From Blattamonas nauphoetae (taxonomy: Eukaryota; Preaxostyla; Oxymonadida), in NCBI GenBank assembly GCA_033064195.1, contig JARBJD010000111.1:62001-126000 (forward strand): a DNA stretch of 64,000 nucleotides. Reading direction: 5' to 3'. Positions 31,795-45,700 of the stretch are shown here, piece by piece. How positions within the stretch are numbered: position 1 is the stretch's first letter; each line of letters starts with the position of its first letter. The notes under the pieces are model-generated. The model searched no databases and had not been told where the DNA came from. It saw only the letters and a list, made by a program, of their open reading frames with translations. The translations under genes and the position numbers were made by a program.

Positions 31795-33497
31795 GAGTGA
31801 TGTTTGCGAATTATGGCTAGATCGGGATCTGATCAAAGTACACCTGACGATGTTTGTTGGGCTCAAGAATGGATATACCCCCATCCAACGGGAGTTGATG
31901 GTCGAAACCATCAAAGCAACTTATGCTGGAAAACTCGAAGAAACAGTCGAGCAAATCCCAGTCATCTGCTGTCCGGAAGGAAAAGAAACCAGCCTTCAAC
32001 CAACAATTGAATTGGGTCTGTATCTCATATAATTGTTTAACTGCTGCCTTTACATCTCTAGACCGTAAAATTGCTGCCCAGCGCCTCAAAGCCATCCTTG
32101 GACACGACATGAAATCAAAGGGTGGAGATGAGCACTCACTCAAAGATCTCGCCAAAGAAACTCTTGCCAGACCTCCCAAACAATATGTTCCGCAGGTTGC
32201 CGTGATTAAAGAAGCATGCCACAAATGCCATGGCTCCAAATACAAAGTTTCAAATGGGTGTGAAGGATGCGTTGCCCGCCCTTGCATCTTTAACTGCCCC
32301 AAGCAAGCCATCACTCGTGTTGATGGGAAGGCTGTCATCGACCAGGCCAAATGTGTTGATTGCGGAACATGCGCCAAAGTCTGCCCATTCAATGCCATCC
32401 AAAAGAAGACAACTCCGTGTGCAGATGCATGCCCTGTTGGTGCTATTTCCAAAGATGCTGATGGAGCAAGTGAAATTGACTTCGACAAGTGCATCTATTG
32501 TGGGAAGTGCATGCTGAACTGTCCATTCGGTGCCATCGTCATGCCAACCCAAGTTATCGATGTCACAGCTAAAATCGTCGACAACAAACAACCAGTCATT
32601 GCCATGCTCGCTCCAGCTGTCATGGGAATGTACGACGGAACCCTCAAGCAGCTCGGACAAGCTCTCAAAGAACTTGGATTTGCGGATGTTGTTGAAGTTG
32701 CTGCTGGAGCCGATGTGACATCGCTTCTCGAAGCCGAAGAATGGATTGAACACATCGTCCTCAAAAAAGATCCTCTGATGACCACATCCTGCTGCCCAGC
32801 TTTCTACAACGCCGTCCACAAACACGTTCCAAAGCTCTCTCAATACGTTTCCCACACCGGCTCCCCCATGTACTACACTGCAGAGATTGTCAAAAAGAGT
32901 CGTCCTGATTGTCTCACTGTCTTTGTCGGTCCATGTGTGGCAAAACGCCACGAAGGTCTCCGATGCCCCAATGTGGATTATGTCTTGACCGCCGAGGATA
33001 TTCTGTGCATGATCAATGCCAAAGGACTTGATCTCAAGAAGCTCCCTGATGAACCAGCGAGTGGCAGCCGTCTTGGAAGCAAAGAAGCTGTCTACTACTG
33101 CGTCAAGGAAGGTGTCACAGAAGCCGTTCTCTCCTCTGTCCCCCGCTCCCTCGAACGCCTAAAGCAGAACAAGGGTCACCACTTTGATTTCTACAAGCAC
33201 CCTGAAGACGCTGAGAAGGAGCACACACCTATCGAAGTTCCAGAGGGAATCTCAGCATCTGCTGTCAAGCCGATATTTATTTCTCCACTTGATAAGAAGG
33301 GAATGATGCAACTCAAAGCCTACGGTGAGAAGCCAGAAAAGGCTCCTGGAAACCTCATTGAATGCATGGTCTGTGAAGGTGGATGCATTAACGGCCCAGG
33401 AGGCATTGTTCGTGCTCAAATGGGCAAGGCCAAGATTGAAATGATCAAGAAGACCAGAGCCGAGTTCAAAGATATCGAAGATGTCAACAAGATCTAA
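31793..33497 (+). CDS. [FeFe] hydrogenase, ferredoxin-type multi-cluster (group B-like)
   Basis: Catalyses reversible H2 production from reduced ferredoxin. Exon 1 (31793-32015) joins across a 46-nt intron (32016-32061, GTCTGT...CTAG) to exon 2, giving TIELDRKIAAQ and 552 aa. The N-terminal domain carries several Fe-S motifs: CHKCHGS...CEGCVARPCIFNC, CVDCGTCAKVCPF, CADACPVGAI, CIYCGKCMLNCPFGAI. H-cluster signatures are TSCCPAF (about residue 314, keeping the ligand and proton-relay Cys), GPCVAKRHE (about 364) and ECMVCEGGCINGPG (about 507). The order and the KLEETVEQIPV N-terminus resemble the monomeric bacterial 'B' type rather than the M3 type of Trichomonas or Chlamydomonas. I see no obvious mitochondrial presequence, so it is probably cytosolic. 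An in-frame ATG at 31850 (MFVGLKNGYTP) is an equally possible start and would avoid overlap with AP-4 beta. Bacterial origin followed by intron gain is inference. Confidence 0.92.
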
Positions 33498-33711
33498 TTA
33501 GTCGCCATGTCACTATTCTAATTGTCTTGTCGACAATGAGCATGTGCATTCGTCTTATTGACCGTGCCATGTTCTTCCGTGATTATACAACTATCTTCCT
33601 GTTTGATATTTTCCTCAAAATATAGCGTTCACTCCACCTAACTAAAGCTCAAAATTAAGTGAAGGGACATCGATCGGTCGACGACCAAAAAATTGACTTT
33701 TTTTTCAGGAA

Positions 33712-36700
33712 ATGAGCTCGTCCACATCTCAAGAAGATTCTCGAGCTTTGCTTTCAACGTTTTTTCAACTCATTGTCTGCGATATCAGTGACATTTTACT
33801 TTTTTGATTTTTTTGTTCTCTTACTCCATTTTCATTTTATAGGGACAAGATAATCAAACCAACCAAGATATTTCTTCACAAAAGGACGCTGTTTCACTTG
33901 ATGTGCAACTCAAGAGAATTTTAGAGAATCTTTCTGAGATCTTTTCTTCTCTGAATGAGCCGAAAGATTTTCAGAATTTTTTCCAACAACTTGGAACTCG
34001 TTTGAACGAATTCTGTGTACGTTCTCTGAATGATGCCTCTAGAATCCATATTCTTCCTCTTATCATCAATGTGTTCTCTCATCTTAACAAGCGAATTGAT
34101 GAGCTTGTCCATGAAAATCCAGCCAATGAACCCTTCTTACGAAATTGTAAAATTATCACTCCTTGGGCTCTTTCTCTCATTTCATCTCATTCTGATCAGA
34201 AAGATCAATATATCGTCGCTGTTCGTGGATTCCAACTATCACAGGCCCTCATCTCAAACTACGCTCTCTTCTTTCCATATACTCGTCATATTCTCAATCA
34301 AAACTTCCTTACCAACCAAAATAATTCAGTTAAATATTGGCTTGTTCGCTCTGTCAATCGAACCCAAGCTGGATTCCTCATTTCCATGGAGAAATACCGC
34401 TCAACATCTCCTGAAGTCATCATCCGATCTATTCATCTCCTTTTCCGACTCATTTCGCTCGATTCATCCTTTTCTTCAGACACAAACAACACCCAGATCG
34501 CACATCTCTCTCTTATCATTATCGGCAACATTGGTCTGCTGCTTCTCGATCCGCTTCTGCATCCTGAAACACGAGCATACAACCCAGCTGACCCCGCAAT
34601 CTACAAACAACTCCAATGGTCTCTCCACAATTGGGCTTCTCGTCAGGCACTCCCTCTCTTTCTGTCACTCTTCGTTGCCTCTCTTCGCTCGATGATCCAT
34701 CTCTTTGACTTTCATCGCATGACCAACTCCGCCTACGCCCGCTACGCCATCAAGAATCAGGGGGCAGAAGACCCACGCGTGGATAAGCCACTCAAAAGCG
34801 TTCTGAGAGACTTCGTTTTGTGTGAGCCGAGCGATGATGTGATTGCCAACTCCCTCCCTTTGAGTCCGCCCGATTCCAACTGCGAGAAGCCCGCACAATC
34901 GCTGGTCCTTCTGTTGATGGATATTCTGGTTGACTCTCTTCCGGACCTCCTTTTCTGTGTGGCTCATGGAGCGAAGCAACAGGTTATTGAAGGCAAGAAG
35001 ACAATAGAAAAGCATCGTACAACCTTTGAGAGGATCTACACCATGTTCGACAAGTTTCTTTCACATCAATCGCGTCTGTCGTACATTCAGCGTCTTCAAC
35101 AAGGCAAGCAGCTCTCAAAATCTGGGAAAGAGGACGACACTTACCGGAATTCCGGCATCATCCACGGTCGGAATTCACCTGTGGAACCCTTTTTTCTCAA
35201 CCATATCCCGACGCTCATCGGGATCCTCCATCTTTACGTGCAATACGCAACACGCCTCCCCAACCAAAACTTCAATTTCACGAAGATGGCGGCCAGCATC
35301 CGCTCTTCTCTCTTCAGCCATCCAGTCATTCTGCACACAGTTTCTGCTGTGTGCATGCCATCGCTTCTTGAAGCCACATCAATCTGTGCACTTAAACCAC
35401 AAACCCTCTGGTCACAGTGTCGTGTTGACCAGAAAAACCTCTCCGCATCAACCACTCTATCACTGGATATGAATCCAACCCAGTTTCAGGTCTATCCAGG
35501 AATCCAATTCTTCAGTGCCCTGTTTACGCCCAACGAGATTGAACGTTCGCACGTCTTTGTCCACAACCTCATCCAGTGTGCACTGCCTGACCTCCGCCTC
35601 TCGAAGTCGATGTCGAAGACGTGGGTGGGCTCTCTCTTTCTGTTCAACGAGATCCTTGCATCTGGACACGCCGAACTCTTCCAGCCATTCCTCCCTGATC
35701 TGTTGGAGATTGTCATCTCACGGCCAGCCATTCACAACGATTATCTCCTTCGCAATTCAGCAAATACGCCCACTCCCGTGAAATGGCTAGGCATCACTGC
35801 CTTCGTCATGAACTTGCTGTTTTCCCTGCACAAAGGGAAGACAATCGACAAGCCAACGTCGAAGCGGGAAGAGAAGACGTATTTTCACTCCTGGACCAAG
35901 TATGACTTTGTATGGAAAAACGATTTTGACACAGACTTTCGATACGACATAGTGAACACCGATGACGATCTGAAAACAGCTCTGCATTGGGTCTCTTTGA
36001 TTGAGGGACATCTCTCAGTTCTCACCAACACAAGAGCTCCACTCGTTGTCTTCGAGAGAAACCTCCTCACTTCTCTCCTCTTGCTTCTCCCTGTCCCGCA
36101 CTCCCTCACTCTCCGTCTTGTCGAACAGTATCTCTGGCCAATTTCTTTCTCTCTTGCTCAGCCGTACCTAGTCACATCGGACGAGACCCAACATCCTTCC
36201 AACGCACTCTACCACACTCCTGCGCTGGTCGTTTTTGATAAGCCGGTGGACATTACGTCCATCGTTTACACAATCTTCCCAACCTCAGCCCAACTCGCCC
36301 ACCTCGCCGTTGTCCTCAGTGCTGAGTACCTCAACCTTCTCTTCACTTCCTTCCCAACAACCAAACTCGAACAGCTCTTCAGGTACACTAGTGTTGATCT
36401 TGTCCAATCTGTCTTTGACCGATCGAAGTCAAACATCAATTTCCTCACCATGTTTGGGAAACTTGGAGAACTTGGGGCAGCTCCACAGACCGTTCTCCCA
36501 GAATTCCCATCCAATCTTGATCGTCTCTCAGCAGACACGGTAGCAGTAACAGAGAATTTATCTCTCTACCTTGTCCTTGAATACCACAAACTCACAGAAT
36601 CGGCAAGACTGGATGACCATCTGGACGATTTGACACGCGAAGCATCAAAAAAAGTAGATCCTGAGGAGTTCAATTACTCAGACAAACACCAACCAATCGA

Positions 36701-39700
36701 GACCAAGAAACCTCTTCATGACTACGCCCGTCAAATGAAACCAAATCAAGCGGCGTGGCCCAATGCACCCCAGCAGAATATTCTGGCCTCTGACATGGAG
36801 AAGCATAGGTTATCTCAACAGATACCTGTATTGCCCACTGGCTGGAAGGCTGAAACTGAATCAGGATCTCGACCAATGAGGGTGTTGCTGCCAATTGGTG
36901 AAGGCATTAAAACAGCCCAGGCCATCCTCGCCGGTATGACACAAGACAATCTGCAGCATCCAGAACGCGACCGCTCCGTGGATACAGTAAAGTCAGACGT
37001 AATTCTGTCAGAAGCCTACGTCTTCATACAGAATTGTCTGGCGGGGTTCATGGGACTCACTCCTCCGAAGTCTCACACAGCTATCCTCTGGATGCCACCT
37101 CAGCCAAAGAAAGAATCATCTTTACGATCATTTGTTCCACTTGATCCTGATTACCATCCTATCTATCCTGAACCGCTCCCTCATTCTGAGACTGCACAAT
37201 TGTGTGCTGCGTCGTCAAGACAGATGGTCTCGATCTTCAACGATGCCATGGACAGATACGTCGAAGAGTCTGCCTTTCGTCGCTACGTCATTCGGAAAAA
37301 GGAAGAGTCCTCAGAGCCCGTTTCATACACTGCTCCTTCCCCCCTCATTCCAGCGCTCATCCCAACATTCAGCAAGTCGACTGCCATGTACGAGAAAGAG
37401 GCCTTGGCTTTGAAAGAGGTTTTGGTTTCCTTCTTTCTTGCGGTCTCAAATCCAATGACAGCCAAAATGATGACGACGGCCGATCTTTCAATTGCTGTCC
37501 ATTTTGCATTACTTTGCCTCCACGTTCCATTCACATCTCCGCAAACATCAGAAACAGAACTAATCCCTCTGTACACCCACCCATTCTTCACCCTTCAAGT
37601 CGGCACTCACTATGACTCGTTTTTCGCCTTTTCCACTTTCATTTCCTCTCCAGTTCCTCCCACAGTCGCTCGTCAATGTCACGCTGACATCGTTGATCCA
37701 TACCTTTTTGTGGACGCCTTCTTCTCTCTGGCCCCCTTCTTCCCAGCCGATAAACTCGATACCATCTTTCTGGATCTGTCAAGACCAGTCGTTGGCTTCG
37801 TCTACCTTTTTCAGATCTTCGTCAGAACTCTCGTCACTGTCCTGGAGGAATCCACTCACGACTATCCGATGTCTGACAAGGGACCGACCCACCTCTTCTC
37901 CTTCATCTCAGCATCATTCTCGAATTTGTCTCAGAATTCTCAAAGTTTCCTCAAACCTCAAAAAGACGACCTGTCATTCAAATCAAATGGGGTTTACCCA
38001 TTTCCCCATCCTAAACTCACCAAGTCCAACATTCCAGTGGGATATGATGGCGAGACAGTTCAAAATCTCCACAAGGAACAATTCGCAGAAGTTCGACTCA
38101 CACGTGAACTCGAATTGCACTGTTCATCGACGCCGGTCCCTCCGAATATTGCCGCCTCTTCCAAAAATCCGGCCATTCCGGGTGTGTGCATGGATGAGAC
38201 TGTCCACGAACGAGTTTGGAGTCCTGCCATCACAAACATCTTTGATTACATCCTTCACAAGGCCCTCTCTTCATGTCGCTCTCATTGTGAAAACGATCGG
38301 GCAATGGCCCTTTTTGCCTTGGATGTCCTTGTGAATGAATGCCCTTGGGAGTACCTCCTTCTCCACGAGAATAGAATTGTTCTCACTCTCCTGGAACTTA
38401 CCTGCCACATCGACTACGGGCCGACGACGACCCTCAACTTCAATAATCAACCCATCGCTGCTCCATTCGCAGACGCGTCTGACTACGTCATCGATGAGTT
38501 TGGTATTCCGGATGTATTTGATATCAATTCGAATGTTCATCCCCCTGCAGTGCTTGATCCACTAACATTCCACAATTCAATCGACAATCGTCAAAAGCCA
38601 TTCTTTCCAGCCGCGAATCGGGTGAATATTCCCGAATCTCGGGCAATTTATTGGCTTGTCCGAGCGTTGGTAGTTCGATGCCATCCAGCCCCTCTCTTTC
38701 CAACAACACTGAATACTGCATTCAAAGACAAATTGACTCCAGAAACATTCGTTGACAACTTTGGAAGTGGAAATCTTCCCCACATGATTGTCTTAGTTGC
38801 ATTGGTTGAGACACTCGTCAAATTTCTCCCAGCACAACAACGATCGACTCGTTCGTTATCTCTTAACACCCTGGACGTCTTGGCAACAAGATGGGCTTCG
38901 AGCGTCGACAGGATGAAGCCACCGCAAGAACAGAGAAGTCCAATTCCTTCAAAAGATTCGAAAAACGCCGCCATGACTGCCCTCTTATCCCTCCCAACAC
39001 TAAAGACGCTTCACACCATCATCAATCTTTCTGATGAACCCAGTCCCCTACTCTGCATTCCGTCACTTCCCACAGAAGTTGTTTTTGACAAGAATGAAAC
39101 CTCTCCGCAATGCCCGATGGATGACTTCAAAGAAAAGTTGTCAGACACAACGAAAGATCCCTTGTCAATTGAGCACGGAGTCGTAAAGATTGAATGTGCA
39201 ATCCTCCTTTTCGAACACTTCCCAAACAAGATTGAGCCAACAATTCTTCCCTCCATGCTCCATCATCTCTATAAGACTCTGCAGCTCATCGGGCACAGTG
39301 AAATCGGGATGACCATCTTTCGCTGTCTGGCCATTGATCAGGACATGGTCTCTCTCATCACTCATCCAGAGCTCAAGCAACTTTTTGAAAATCCTTTCTC
39401 GGAAACAGAGGTCGATCAAAAGCTCGTCCAGTCTACAGTTGCCTATTTCAGAAAAGACTTCCAGATCGACATTTTTGAATCTCTCTTCCTCTTGGACAAG
39501 CTAATTCTCTCACCTCAAATCAATGAAGAAGATAAATCTTCTCTCCTCGCACTTGTCATCCTCTTGTCTTCATGGATCAATTCGTTCCAATTCTTCTTCC
39601 AATCAATGACTGATCAATTGCAGCACTGTGGATATGTTCAAGCAATGAAGGCCCTCGCTACCATCGCTTCTTTGCCTCTTCCCATTTCATTTCGACATGC

Positions 39701-42700
39701 GCTTCAGAATTCTGCTAAATCATTCTTGCTGTCGTCGATTACGCCATCTCTTCGAGGCAATCGGGCTGAATTATCGTCTCCGTCATTGTTTACCCTCTCA
39801 CGTCACCAAATTTTGAGGATCGCCATCAAACATTCCCTCATCAAAGTTACCAGCCAGATGCAGGTGCACCTCTACAATTCAATGGTGATCTCTCTCCAAG
39901 AAAGCGATTTGGATCGTTTTACCGCACTCACACAAGTATTATGCTGCATCGAAGATGTATCTCCAATGATAGTCTCTGCTCTCGTCGATATGGGGACGAG
40001 TTTGCTGGCCAGTTCTCCTCATCTATTCATGCAGTATCCAATTTTTGAGCCTTCTGACAACACTACAGACGTCACTCAACCGGACCAACCTCATCATTTG
40101 TCGCTATCCCAAAGTTGTGACGATGTTGGAAGATATTGTCCCACATCTGTTTTCATCCAACGGTTTGGTACCCCACCCTCGTCTCCGATGTCTCATCCCG
40201 CGTATCTCCTCAACTCCATCCCCGTTTTTGCACCATATCAAGCGCCCTTTAAGCTCACCTACGAAGCGTCGTCAAATGTCTTTGTTGAGTCGTTCTTTGT
40301 CGACACTCTCGTTCAATTCGCGAATACCTTTGCACGATCTATCTCAGACAAGTTGTCACTTCAACGATCAGATCATCAGTCAAACTCGTTTGTTCATTTC
40401 CTTCTCCAACATCCAAACGCGACAAATCTTCGGCAGGAAGTCCTGGTGATGATGACAAACGATTATCAGAGCTCTGATCTCCCAACAGACACGAAAGTTG
40501 ATCCGACAACTTTGATGATCGCTCTCATGAGGCTCTCCAACGCAACAGATCGGCAACAACAAGCCTCGTATATCCTCAATCAGGAGGTGATGACGTCGAG
40601 ATCTCTTGTGAACCGTCTTGATGATGGATTCCTCTCTCAATCACAGGACATTTCTTCTCAATCTTCACAACCACAAACGCAACCTTTGAGTTTGGCATCT
40701 CAAGGATTGTCTCAGGGGACAAGAAATGAGAGCACACCTGTATCATCTCAAGACAGCAATTCAAGCCAGACCGATCTTTTCAGTTCGGAAAGGAAGTTTT
40801 TCAAGTTGAAAGATTCATTCGTTGCGCCACTCCAAAAACTCAAATGGCTGTCTGACAAATCTGCTCGTCATGATCAGCCCAGAAATGACCAATTGAACTT
40901 CTCGTCTCTCTGTGCAGACACAATCGTGTCGTCGGCTGTCCCAAGCAACTCGCCTTATCTCTCCACCATCACTTACACTGACATCCGCATCTCAGTTGAT
41001 CAGGACATCCATGCGGGCTTTCTCTACAAAACTGGATTGATTCTGAAAATGTTCACTCTCTCGCCTGACGAAGTGGTCAAATCTACGTGTCTCATCAAGT
41101 GCATCAATTCCCTGTTTCTCACTTTCTCCGAAATCTACATCAATTCTTCATTCTATCTGATCTCCGTGCTCTCCCCTGCTGTTCTGGATGCTCTCAGACA
41201 ACTTCCCGAGATTCTGCTCCATTTTCTGAGAAGAGTAAGTGTCGCTGAACTGAAGAATGACGAAGATATGAACCAGGCAATTGTCGGGGCGTTTCAGGCG
41301 CTTGCTTCTCTTGTCAATCTTCACTCTGAGGTGAACTTTTCGTACATAATTCCATTCTTGTGTATGGAAGTTCCGGTGACTTTCAATTCAGCTTTTCGTG
41401 TTCATGTTCTGAAGAAGATTTTTCATCTTCTCAGCCGTCCCGACCCGTCCCGGACACTCCCTCTCCTCAAATTTGTTGGAATTCCGATTGCTTCAGCTTT
41501 AGCCGAGCAAAAGATGAAACGACTCCTCAGTACAGAAGAACTCAATCTTCTTGATGAGCTGACCTCTCTTCCATCAGATCCGCATGGCAATACGCCCAAT
41601 TCTCTCATCAAACATGTCCGAGACAATCTTATCTATCGTTCAAAAAACTTTATCAGTCAATACGAAGCCGGAGACAACTCCGAGAAAGACATCACGGGTT
41701 CAATTTACCACACTCTCTACTGGAACATTCCGCTCCGAGAGACATTCTTCTCTTTTTTCTCCTACCTTGTTCGCCTTCTACCGGCTATCGCAGAACAGGA
41801 CAAGGCACTACCTCATCTCATAACGAAAAACAACACCAGGCATCCATCATTTGCAGGATATCAAGTTATTCTCTCAGAATCACTCGCTCTTGGTTTCCAC
41901 CATCCTGACTTCATGAAAAGTCTGAAGACACTTGTTGTATCGGAACCACCACCTCATCTGTTGACACAATACCTGAACTTCATCCCATTCTCACCGTCAT
42001 TCTTTGATAAGCATTCCTCAAGTCTTCTGAAGTCCTGCCTGCCTCAACACCGTAGTGACACCATTCTTGAGAGTTTCTCTCTCATCACAATTGAACTCAA
42101 GATGCAGCCTAGCTTTGTCAATTCGTCTTTTCTGACTTATTTTCTGACACATTACAACAAAACCGCAAGCAAGAATGAAATCAACGGAGGTGGGGGTTTC
42201 ACCTACGAATGCAGCTGGATCAATGACCTCCAAGAAATCGTCGACTTGCTCGTCGAGACCAAAAGTTATGAATTCATGAAAACCTTCTTCGAAGCAATCC
42301 CTCACTCTTCAATCGGTCTCTGTCTTGAACCCACCATCTTTGACGCCTTCCTCACATTTCTTTCTGAAAGAAAAACCTTTAAAGAAGAAGACACAAAAGA
42401 AACAAAGGAGCAAGTTGTCGAGGTCAGGCTTCTCATGATCTCCAAATTTTTCAGCATCTTCAAGATGTGCCACACACTAGCGAATGTGATGTTGCCTTCT
42501 TCAAAGTGGGGTCTCATGAGCCCACAACCAGATGGGGACGGAAATAAAGGACTCCCAACATATGTGAAAGACGTCCGCCAGTCCTTTTTTGGCAACAAGA
42601 ACCCGGGCGAAAATCGAGTCCTCTGTGCAATCCAACAATTTCTGCATACGGTGAAGCTGTACCATGAAATCCAACCTTTGACATACACACCGTCGTTCCT

Positions 42701-45700
42701 GTTTGAACATGAAGACATCAAAAGAATCGCAAACGACCTTTTCTCGAATTCAATCCTCCATTTTGGTCTCCACATCTCAGTCGTCAATTCATTCACCTTG
42801 GAATGCTCTGGAGGTGTCCAAACGCTCAATCTGTCATTCGTCCTCCTCACTCTGATGAAAATCCTCCAAGAATTTCTGAAGTACAAACAGCTTGACAAAG
42901 TTAAGAATCATGTGGTTGAAATCTTCGAACATTTCAGGCAGACACTGAAATTGAACATTCCAGTGGATTCGATGTCTGAGCACATCTGGGAGCTCACGAC
43001 ACAGATGATGAAAGATGTCGAGGCTAGAATTCATGAACTTCAAGAGTTGCGGGAAAGACTCACAGATTTTGCGAAAGCAACAATTCAAGATGTCCAAAGG
43101 AGAGCAGGAAATTCTGAATTTGTCATCCAGCGACCAATGTATTTCATCTGCTGGGTGGCATCTCTCAATGCTTCACTCTGGCCTGAAATTGATAGGACCC
43201 TTTCCGCAACCATCAGCAGTATCATCATTCATTCAACCGCCTTCTCACAGGATATCGCAAAGTATTACTTCCTCGCAGGCATCAAAATGAAAGATCTCAC
43301 ACAGGAACAAAGTGATCAGTTGATTCAACAACTACGTATTCACATCAAAGACGGGATCAAACTCCCTGACCCAACGAAAGGGGACTTCAAAGGAGAAAAT
43401 GACCCGAGTTTTCACCATCTGAGCCGAATGATTGAAATACTCTGCATGCATACGTCTCCGTTAGTCAACATACACCCACGTGACTTATCAGAGAGCTACA
43501 TCAAATTCCAGTTTCGGAGATTAGAGCTCCTTTATGAAGCCAAAAAGAAGGATTTGGATTTCCACGTCCTGTGGGGGAAAAGGTGCAATATGAATGCATA
43601 TAACGATGCTGTCTTCCGTGTATATTCCGTGTACCTTCAGATGCCGTGTCCTGAAGATTTCCACAAAGACTCGCATTCAAATGGAGCGGATATCGTATCT
43701 GATGACCTCGATCCTCGCCTTGCAGTTACCATCATCAGTCCCCTCTCATATAAGGCTCCAACGATCCAATTTTACAACCAAATAATCGCACTTTATCTGA
43801 GAACCTTCGCTACTGGGGATATAAACACGAGAATGAAGATTGTCACCCTCCTTCATGTTTGTCTTCCTCTTGATCTCACGAAAAGGATGGAATTTCTCCT
43901 CCACATTTTTGACTGGACATATTTTGGGCCTTTCCGTGGGTTGACTTTGTGCATCATCCTTTTGATGAGTGTTTTCTCAGAACCTGTCTCGATTGATGAC
44001 TTCAAAAGGGGGATCAAACTCAGTGAGACCCCTGTCAAGTTTGCAATTCATACGCCACGCCTCGAAGGATGGCCTGACTATCCCAGAATAACTGACGAGC
44101 TGCCTGCCAAATCCAACACGCTGTCAACTGAACTTCTCAAGGTTGAAGAGCACTTTTTGGAAAATCTCGCCATCAGGACAAGCCACAATTCTTTGATCTC
44201 AACATTATATAGTCTTATGTTTGTTTCAGAATCTCTGGCACATACGATCCTTCTCAGTTTTGTTCCTGCTCTGATGAATCATCTCTCTGATGAAGAACAG
44301 CACACTCTCTTCTCAGGGTTTTCACGACAGTTCTCCATTGATGTGGAAACGGAGTCACTTCCTCCAATTCTATTTGGAAGTCGTCAGACGACAGTTAGTA
44401 TCATCATGAGATTATTGTATCTTTGTCGCCTTCAGCCGTACACAGCCAATTCTCCGTTGTCGATGATCAAGGGGAAGCAAGATCACCAGCCAATCCATGA
44501 TGATTTGGGAAAGGATCTTCCGGGCTTCGTATGCCGTCCACCTCGACGTGGACTTTCGAGCCATCTTCCATTCATCATTCAATCTCCGTTCTGGAATCTT
44601 GTCCCGTTCGTGACAGACACATTCCTTGCCTACCACCCTGTCACGCTCACCCATGACTTCTCGCCAGCCATCATGATCACATCCTTCTCGCTCGGAAATC
44701 TCCGTTCTCGCCGAATTCTCATCCATCTCTTGCATCGACTCAGAGGATGGTTCCTGTCACCAGTTCAATACCCAGTTGAGCAGATGGATCTGGATTCTAA
44801 TTTCAACGCAATCTTCAAACGACACTTGACCGTTCGTAAAACAAATGAACTCGTCAACAATTCTGAAGAACATGTAGCATCCCTGATTGACTCGTTTGAC
44901 ACCATCCTCAAGTTGACCTCCGGTCTCATCCAAGAAGTTCCGAAGAAAGAGAAAGAATCGCCTCTTCCTTTTGCACGGCATACACCCACGTATCTCTCCA
45001 CCCATCTCAATACGATCCGAGATGCTCCAAATATGATTATGAATCAGAAACAGCCGTCAGACAGTTTAACCAACGTTCCAGTCGTTTCAAAAACATGGAT
45101 TTCACCGTTGTATCCGTATGCCCTCCCACACCCTCTGTGGTCTGGAGCCCAAACGGACACACAACAGATGATCCATCAATTGTCATCCGAGCCTGCGTTG
45201 AAGAAGAATCGATCTCTTTTTCAGGTCTACTTTTACGATCGAAACACATCGAGTGGACGAGCAGAGTCTCGCATCTTGTCTGGATCGGATCTCCTCAGCA
45301 GCGTCATCTCAGCGGAAAGACAGCTCAAGGATCTTCATCTTCCAAAAAGTGAATCTCTCGGCCCTCCTTCATCCTTCACTCTCCCAGCACAACCGCATTC
45401 GCAGGATCTTCCCGTTATCCCGTCCTCTCCCGCCCTCCTTGTTCCCACACCGGTGATCGTCCGGACAGCCAATGATTTTTTCTTGCAGGAATCAGTCATT
45501 GCGTATCTCCAGTTGTCAATTGCAGAAATACAAGCCAACGAACGTACTTTCAGAAGAAATGGAGAGGCTCGCGTCCCGATTTCAAGCCATCATATCTCCG
45601 ACCCTCATTACACTCAACTGTCCATGAGCAAAAGTGGAATTCGCGTCCCAATTGTGATGAAGTCTGGGTTTGAAAGACGAGTTGATCAATATCGTTCGTA

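Noticed and set aside
31804-32010. Alternative plus-strand frame at the hydrogenase start (MARSGSDQS...)
   Set aside because: The other frame carries the conserved N-terminal block of the hydrogenase family and splices in phase; this one does not.
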